From the NCBI GenBank assembly GCA_030696505.1, contig JAUYSD010000331.1:1-37167 (forward strand): 37,167 bases of DNA, in the 5' to 3' direction. Shown piece after piece: positions 33,127 to 37,167 of this stretch (the first letter of the stretch is position 1; the number at the start of each line of letters is the position of its first letter). The translations under genes were made by a program, and so were the position numbers. Source of the stretch: Sulfuritalea sp. (GTDB taxonomy: Bacteria > Pseudomonadota > Gammaproteobacteria > Burkholderiales > Rhodocyclaceae). The notes under the pieces were generated by a model, which searched no databases, had not been told where the DNA came from, and saw nothing but the letters and a program-made list of their open reading frames with translations.

Positions 33127-34272
33127 ATGCCGCGTTTGGGCCAGCGCATCAAGACGCGCAAGGCCGCCGCCACCAAGCCGCTTGGCCCCGCGCATCGCCC
33201 GGACGATGCCCTGGCCAGGAACCGTCTGACCCGCTACATGGACGAACACTTCGAGTGGATGAAATTCACCGGCTACAGCCTCGACACGGTCCGCGCCCGG
33301 CGCATCGCCATCCGCCGCTTCATCGCCTGGTGTGACGAGCGCGGCATCGACGATCCGAGGGAAATCACCAAGCCGATGCTGGAACGCTACCAACGCCACC
33401 TGTTCTACTACCGCAAGGAGGATGGGGCGCCGCTCACGCTGGGCACGCAGTTGGGGTGTCTCGCCCCGCTCAAGACCTGGTTCCGCTGGCTCTCTCGCGA
33501 GCACCACATCCTGGCCAACCCCGCCGCCGACATCGACTTGCCGCGCCAGCCCAAGCGCCTGCCGCGCGCGGTGCCGAGCGTGCAGGAAGTCGAAGCCATC
33601 CTCAGCGAGGCCGAACCCGACACGGCGCAAGGCCTGCGCGACCGGACCTTGCTCGAAGTGCTGTATGCCACGGGCCTGCGCCGCATGGAGATCGTCGGCG
33701 TCGCCCTCTACGACGTGGATCTGGCGCGCGGGCTCTTGTGGGTGCGCCACGGCAAGGGCGGACGCGAGCGCGTGGTGCCGCTCGGGGATCGGGCCATGGC
33801 CTGGCTCGACAAGTACCTGACCGAGGCCCGCCCGGAACTGCTGGCCGCTGACACGGATGCGCTGTTCCTCAGCGACTACGGCGAGCCGATCCAGCCGCAT
33901 CAGGTGGCCGACAAGGTGAAGCGCTACATGCGCTTTGCCGGCGTCGACCGGCCCGGCAGCACGCACCTGCTGCGCCATGCCTGCGCGACCCACATGCTCG
34001 AAGGCGGGGCCGACATCCGCTACATCCAGGAGATGCTGGGGCACGCCAATCTGGAGACGACGGAGATTTACACGCACGTCAGCATCGACAAGCTGATTGC
34101 AGTGCATCGGGCGACGCATCCGAGCCGATTGCAGCGGCGCCGGGACGCGGGCGATGGGAGAGGCCCACCCGGACCGCAGCAACGCGGCAGCGGCGGTTCT
34201 GGACGCCCTGGCAGGGTGGGCCGGCGAAGACGAGTGATCCTCACTTCAACGCCACCACCAGCAGCACCATAA
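33127..34272 (+). CDS. Tyrosine recombinase/integrase (XerC/D-like)
   Basis: The 381-aa recombinase has an N-terminal SAM-like core-binding domain (~35-135) and a catalytic domain (~150-320). Catalytic residues are visible: Arg in ATGLRRMEI, Lys in HGKGGRER, His-x2-Arg in HLLRHACATHML, His in LGHANLETTEIYTHV and Tyr in the same stretch. It would integrate and excise the element. The C-terminal ~60 residues are Arg/Gly/Pro-rich and of doubtful relevance. A 25-codon gene lies antisense to this tail. It follows the primase by one base. Confidence 0.9.
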   Translation: MPRLGQRIKTRKAAATKPLGPAHRPDDALARNRLTRYMDEHFEWMKFTGYSLDTVRARRIAIRRFIAWCDERGIDDPREITKPMLERYQRHLFYYRKEDGAPLTLGTQLGCLAPLKTWFRWLSREHHILANPAADIDLPRQPKRLPRAVPSVQEVEAILSEAEPDTAQGLRDRTLLEVLYATGLRRMEIVGVALYDVDLARGLLWVRHGKGGRERVVPLGDRAMAWLDKYLTEARPELLAADTDALFLSDYGEPIQPHQVADKVKRYMRFAGVDRPGSTHLLRHACATHMLEGGADIRYIQEMLGHANLETTEIYTHVSIDKLIAVHRATHPSRLQRRRDAGDGRGPPGPQQRGSGGSGRPGRVGRRRRVILTSTPPPAAP

Positions 34273-34318
34273 AACCCAGCACCACGGCCAGGGCCATCAT
34301 CAGCTTGAGTATCAACAT
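34241..34318 (-). CDS. 25-aa hydrophobic membrane peptide
   Basis: The short open frame encodes MLILKLMMALAVVLGFMV with a LLVVALK end: one membrane helix flanked by Lys. GGAGG sits four bases before the ATG (34323-34327), the best ribosome site in this area. It lies antisense to the last ten codons of the integrase and extends past them. Size and character are those of small membrane peptides, including type I toxin-like ones. It could also be chance. Confidence 0.5.
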   Translation of the reverse strand: MLILKLMMALAVVLGFMVLLVVALK

Positions 34319-34730
34319 AGTTCCTCCGGCTCCGCAAAAAGGATCGATCACCGCCACTGTGGCAAGGACGGCTGCGTCCGGTCAGGGGGAAGCTCTTCGG
34401 TCCCCGGCGTCCCCGGCGTCCCCACATACGCAGCAGCATCCCGTTTCACCTGAAAACTCATCGCAGCTTCGATCATTGGACCACGCATGGCGCGAGGATC
34501 GGGTGATGGAAACGCCGTTGCAGCGGACGCTCCGCAAGCGTCGCGCCGCTGAACGTGACGCGCTGTCGCCCCTGGACCGCCCGTCACGCGGCTTGCCCGG
34601 CGTGCAACGAGGGAGCCAGGGCACGGCAAGCCGCGCGCCGGGCTACGCCGGTGGTGACTCGACCGCCGTGCCTCCGGCGAGCGCCGAAAGGGCGCCGTGC
34701 CGCCACGGCTGACTTTGCGCGCCGTCTCGC

Positions 34731-34759
34731 CAGCGCCGACTCTTGAAAGTCAGGCGCTG
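34731..34759. repeat. Strong hairpin (29 bases)
   Basis: CAGCGCCGACT and AGTCAGGCGCTG pair around TCTTGAA with one bulged base. It runs directly into the first GGCGCTGCGCGC motif copy. Confidence 0.6.
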
Positions 34760-35061
34760 CGCGCAAGGGTACGAACACAGGCCACGGCCGGCATCGAGCC
34801 GGCCATGTCCTGGCCGCCGGTCCGGGGTAAATCGCAAGCGATTGAACATAACCGCGCATTACCCAAACCAGGCCAGTCGCTGCGCAAGCTCCGCTTGGTG
34901 GCCTGGCGCTGCGCGCCCTGCGGGTTCGGGTAATGGTCGGTTATGTCTGGCGCCCCGGCCCGTCGGCCGCGGTGCCAACTACGTTCGCACCGCTAACAGC
35001 CGCATGGCGTGCTCGCGCTGCGCGCCAACACGGAATGTTTAGCCAGGCGCTGCGCGCAAGG
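34751..35061. repeat. Dispersed motif GGCGCTGCGCGC, four copies
   Basis: Copies lie at 34753-34764, 34905-34916, 35015-35025 (one base shorter match) and 35046-35057. The first and last extend to an identical 18-mer, CAGGCGCTGCGCGCAAGG (34751-34768 and 35044-35061). The core is nearly self-complementary. Confidence 0.65.
34847..34945. repeat. 99-base nested inverted repeat
   Basis: Outer arms 34847-34869 and 34923-34945 pair at 20 of 23 positions (CATAACC-type end, GGTTATG partner). Inside, CCAGGCCA pairs with TGGCCTGG around a short GC-rich loop region. The structure could form a cruciform or a folded single strand. Its size and imperfect pairing recall integron attC or Y1-transposase ends, but the attC core triplets do not fit well. 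Confidence 0.6.
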
Positions 35062-35291
35062 TGGAGTACAAGCCCCCGCCCGCCCACGTCGTCAAGGCCG
35101 GGCGGCTCGCACTGCGTTGCTCGTTTCCGCCCGTCCCTGCCGCCGTCCCCGTCCGCCCCCAAGGGGGCTCCCCGAAGGTCAAAGGCAACCCCAACGGCAA
35201 CCCCGGACCGTGGGGAGAAAGCTCCCACCGTTTGCCCAGGGAGCATAGCGCCGTGCTCGCCGCGAGGGCCGGGCCAACACAGGAGAAGACC

Positions 35292-35525
35292 ATGAAACGC
35301 AAGAACCGAATCACCATCGATCTGCCGCCGGAGTTCGTCGCGCTGTGCGCCGCCGATGGCGTCGAGCCTGCAACCGTGCTGCGCGGCTTCATCGCCGACC
35401 TGGCCGGCATCATGAATTGGGCCGACAGTCCGCGCGCCGATGGCTACGGCAGCAACGGTTCCGACGAGCGCCGCTATGCCATGGAGTATTACGAGCGCGT
35501 CGGCTATCCGTACTGGAAGCGGTAG
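35292..35525 (+). CDS. Small element-borne hypothetical protein
   Basis: The 77-aa protein starts MKRKNRITIDLPPEFVALCAADGVEP, which looks like a ribbon-helix-helix-type or CopG-like beginning (ITIDLPPEFVAL). The Tyr-rich end is MEYYERVGYPYWKR. AGGAGAAGACC before the ATG is a good ribosome site, and a terminator hairpin follows the stop. It is the last gene of the mobile element. A DNA-binding role is only a suggestion. Confidence 0.7.
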   Translation: MKRKNRITIDLPPEFVALCAADGVEPATVLRGFIADLAGIMNWADSPRADGYGSNGSDERRYAMEYYERVGYPYWKR

Positions 35526-35530
35526 CCCCT

Positions 35531-35554
35531 GGGGCGGCTGCGCCGCCCCTCTTT
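35531..35554 (+). terminator. Intrinsic terminator after the 77-aa gene
   Basis: A perfect 8-bp stem GGGGCGGC / GCCGCCCC with a TGC loop is followed by TCTTT. It sits 5 bases past the stop of the preceding gene. Confidence 0.75.
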
Positions 35555-35721
35555 AGCCGCTTCGCGGCGCGGCTAGACAAAATACCGCTTGCATCGCGCG
35601 CGCCTGTTCGGCGAAACTCGCGTCTACGCAAAAAACCTCGAATTCAGGGAGAGTCGTCTTCGTTTCCTGCCCGCAAGCCCGCACGGCGTCTAGAGAAATT
35701 GGCCTCGACTACGATCAACTC
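35555..35721. other. Right junction of element with RHS remnant
   Basis: No complete gene is present. GC content drops from ~35574 on. Just before 35722 the frame of the next tip is open and reads EIGLDYDQL, which matches the end of the RHS 'SDPIGL' core. The displaced tip therefore keeps a short piece of RHS core. The element's right boundary probably lies here. Confidence 0.4.
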
Positions 35722-36252
35722 GTGTCGGGGCGAACTATTTATACCTATGTCGGGGGCAATCCGGTTTCGAGGATTGATCCAAGCGGCCTGCGCGATGTAG
35801 TAGTTGCCATATGGCAGTCAAAACTGCTTGGCTACTTGAATGGAGAGGGATCGGTTGGCCATGTCTTTGTAGGTGAGATGAATGGCGCCGTCCTGCTAAG
35901 TCAGTTCCCTTCTCCCCATGGCATAGAAGGGGTCAATTCAAAGCTGTCTTGGCAGGATACTGTTGGGATAGAAGGCCGTTCGCCAGATAACGTATACAAG
36001 GTCAACGTGCCAGATGACGCGGCCTTTGATGCAGCGGTTGCGAACCTTGCCGCTATGCCCACGTGGTACTTCTTGCCTGATGGATCCACGTCTACCCATT
36101 GCGCGAACTCAGCTGCGAACGCACTCCGAAGCGGTGGTGTGACGGGACTATCTTCTTCAAATCCGCTCCTTCCTAACAACGTGAATTCACTTCTATGGCT
36201 TAAGAGTAGATTTGGATCCGGCACCTCTGTGCTCCCCACAGTACCTTGGTAG
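35722..36252 (+). CDS. Orphan RHS C-terminal tip (H/C hydrolase-like)
   Basis: The frame is 176 aa from GTG 35722. It starts inside the RHS core (IYTYVGGNPVSRIDPSGL, residues 6-23) and continues as a variable tip. H47 (GHVFVGE) and H126-C127 (STHCANSAANALRSGG) are arranged like the His and Cys of permuted papain-like/NlpC-type toxins. This activity is inferred from two motifs. No RHS body or signal peptide is attached, so it is probably silent until recombined into an RHS gene. Low GC and different codon use suggest transfer. A membrane protein gene follows six bases later. Confidence 0.75.
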   Translation: MSGRTIYTYVGGNPVSRIDPSGLRDVVVAIWQSKLLGYLNGEGSVGHVFVGEMNGAVLLSQFPSPHGIEGVNSKLSWQDTVGIEGRSPDNVYKVNVPDDAAFDAAVANLAAMPTWYFLPDGSTSTHCANSAANALRSGGVTGLSSSNPLLPNNVNSLLWLKSRFGSGTSVLPTVPW

Positions 36253-36258
36253 CATATT

Positions 36259-36594
36259 ATGTTTTCAGATAGATTTTCACGCGCAATATATTGCGGACTG
36301 ATTCTGGCAGGGTTGTATGTTGTCTACTTCGGTGCCACCTTACTGGCATGGACGCATAAAGGAAGCTGGGATGCGCAAATCGCTGCCGCTATCGCTTCCT
36401 TCCCAACGTCTGCATTGTTCTTGGGACTAACGCGCCCTTTGCTTCCCATGTTGGGAGAATACGGATCAGCTGCCCGTGATATTGCTGTGTGGGTAATCAT
36501 CTTTGCATCCGGGACCATCCAATACTTTGTGCTCGGATTCGCAGTCGTGAAGCTTTGGTTTACGAAAACCAATACGCCATCGGACTCTAATTGA
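36259..36594 (+). CDS. Membrane protein, probable immunity to orphan tip
   Basis: The 111-aa protein has membrane segments at ~8-31 and ~72-101 and a weaker one at ~41-60. It starts six bases after the orphan tip stop and has the same low GC. The gene order (tip, then three-helix membrane protein) repeats that at 27884-28596, although the two membrane proteins are not obviously alike in sequence. Function as immunity protein is by position. Confidence 0.65.
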   Translation: MFSDRFSRAIYCGLILAGLYVVYFGATLLAWTHKGSWDAQIAAAIASFPTSALFLGLTRPLLPMLGEYGSAARDIAVWVIIFASGTIQYFVLGFAVVKLWFTKTNTPSDSN

Positions 36595-36595
36595 A

Positions 36596-36997
36596 GTGCG
36601 CCTCCACGACTACGACGGGCAATCCAACCTTTACAGCTATGTTGATGGGAATCCGATAATGCTGTCTGATGCTCTAGGATTGGAGCCGGAGGATGGCCGT
36701 GGATTCTCAACCCATTATGGGAATTGGTGTGGAAAAAACTGGAGTGGAGGCCAGTCAGGGCCAATCATTTCGTCAAACCCGAAAGGACCAGTTGATAGCC
36801 TGGATGCCTGCTGCATGGCGCATGACTATTGCTACGCGAAGCTGGAAGATAAGTCGTGCCCCATTTCAAAAAGTGAGAAAAAGGAGGCGTTCGAGCAATG
36901 TGATGCAGCTGTCGCGAAGTGTTCGAGAGCGTTGTCCAATAACGGATCTGGCTGGCCATCCCCCACCAAGAAATGCGACAGACTCATACTTTTATAA
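36596..36997 (+). CDS. Orphan RHS tip with phospholipase A2 domain
   Basis: The frame is 133 aa from GTG 36596. Residues 5-29 are RHS core (DYDGQSNLYSYVDGNP, then DALGL). The tip has the secreted phospholipase A2 signature: calcium loop Y41-G42-N-W-C45-G46, then D70-A-C72-C73-M-A-H76-D77-Y-C79-Y80 with the catalytic His-Asp. Further Cys (C88 region, C100, C108) could form disulfides. PLA2 tips attack membrane phospholipids. It has no RHS body, begins one base after the upstream stop and has no immunity gene behind it before the next element. Confidence 0.8.
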   Translation: MRLHDYDGQSNLYSYVDGNPIMLSDALGLEPEDGRGFSTHYGNWCGKNWSGGQSGPIISSNPKGPVDSLDACCMAHDYCYAKLEDKSCPISKSEKKEAFEQCDAAVAKCSRALSNNGSGWPSPTKKCDRLILL

Positions 36998-37108
36998 ACA
37001 GAAATTGCAAAAAGCCTTCAAATAGGCGTTGAACTAAACCGCTGACGCGGTGGTGGCGCGAGTCACCGCCGCGTTCTGCATTTCAGGTATCGCTTGTTCG
37101 ATCCTGTC

Positions 37109-37128
37109 AGTCGGGAATGTTCCCGACT
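37109..37128. repeat. Inverted repeat upstream of terminal recombinase
   Basis: AGTCGGGAA-TG-TTCCCGACT is a perfect 9-bp palindrome 16 bases before the ATG at 37145. It could be an operator, a terminal repeat or a terminator-like stem for the RHS side. Confidence 0.55.
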
Positions 37129-37144
37129 TGACGAGGAGAACGAC

Positions 37145-37167
37145 ATGACTGAACTGCGCCAGCGGAT
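37145..37167 (+). CDS. Start of a recombinase gene (partial)
   Basis: Only seven codons plus two bases are inside the window (ATG ACT GAA CTG CGC CAG CGG AT..., MTELRQR). This N-terminus, after a GAGGAGAACGAC ribosome site, is that of the tyrosine recombinases commonly paired with IS91-type transposases. The remainder lies outside, so the call rests on very little. Confidence 0.45.

Larger units (their letters stand above)
34319..35291. other. Non-coding, repeat-rich stretch of the element
   Basis: Almost 1 kb has no convincing gene apart from the small peptide's ribosome site at its left edge. It holds hairpins, a large inverted repeat and recurring GCGCTGCGCGC motifs, listed separately. 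Apparent open frames here have Arg/Pro-rich, shadow-like products. It may be an origin, a recombination site or a scar of several insertions. Confidence 0.5.
28800..35570. mobile_element. Putative integrative element with primase and tyrosine recombinase
   Basis: A GC-rich block lies between two lower-GC RHS tip segments. It contains PIN toxin, antitoxin and XRE regulator (minus), divergent from primase/helicase and tyrosine recombinase (plus), then a repeat-rich stretch and a small gene with its own terminator. Integrase plus replication protein plus regulator is the layout of small integrative or phage-satellite-like elements. Ends are approximate: no flanking direct repeat or tRNA target was found. 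Confidence 0.55.

Noticed and set aside
34847-34945. Integron attC site
   Set aside because: Size and imperfect pairing fit, but the outer ends do not give the required RYYYAAC/GTTRRRY core and no integron integrase features were seen in the recombinase.
34319-35291. Several plus- and minus-strand frames of 60-135 codons in the repeat-rich stretch
   Set aside because: The products are Arg/Pro/Ala-rich without ribosome sites and follow the inverted repeats. I treat the stretch as non-coding.

Overview
The window reads as chromosome of a GC-rich, nitrogen-fixing betaproteobacterium, most likely of the Rhodocyclales/Burkholderiales type. This placement is an inference from the nif gene order, which resembles the major nif cluster of Azotobacter, together with the secretion locus, the codon use and the RHS style. 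No rRNA, tRNA or CRISPR array was seen.

Region 1 (50-10922) is the central and 3' part of a nif cluster. In order it holds nifY, an LRV iron-sulfur protein, an unknown gene, nifQ (reversed), nifE, nifN, nifX, a NifX-associated gene, a CCE_0567-type small protein, fdxB, an unknown gene, an IscA-type carrier, nifU and nifS. Together these make and deliver FeMo-cofactor (NifQ for Mo, NifEN scaffold, NifX/NifY carriers) and Fe-S clusters (NifU/NifS/IscA). Two sigma-54 promoters (3267-3281 and 8389-8403), each with an upstream TGT-N10-ACA NifA site, mark the nifE and iscA-nifUS units. A palindromic intergenic repeat sits at 7111-7378.

Region 2 (11250-20387, minus strand) is a compact eleven-gene operon for a type II secretion/type IV pilus-like machine. 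It runs gspG, gspF, gspE, PilM-, PilN-, PilO- and PilP/GspC-like genes, a TPR-secretin-cohesin lipoprotein, and three more pseudopilin-like genes. Most genes overlap or are separated by a few bases.

Region 3 (about 20.7-28.6 kb) is a large RHS locus split in two. One exported protein carries the Cys-rich head and the YD-repeat shell. A second, translationally coupled protein has its own signal peptide and eight immunoglobulin-like repeats, and then carries the RHS core that the first protein lacks plus a C-terminal toxin-like tip. A small membrane protein overlapping the tip is the probable immunity gene.

Region 4 (about 28.8-35.6 kb) is an integrated mobile element. It carries a PIN toxin/antitoxin pair, an XRE regulator, a divergent CHC2-Toprim-ATPase primase/helicase, a tyrosine recombinase, a non-coding stretch rich in inverted repeats and one small cargo gene.

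Region 5 (about 35.7-37.1 kb) continues the RHS locus as a store of orphan tips. It holds one H/C hydrolase-like tip with a membrane immunity candidate, then a tip with a clear phospholipase A2 signature. The region ends at the start of another recombinase gene. The element of region 4 therefore appears to have landed inside an RHS toxin-tip array.
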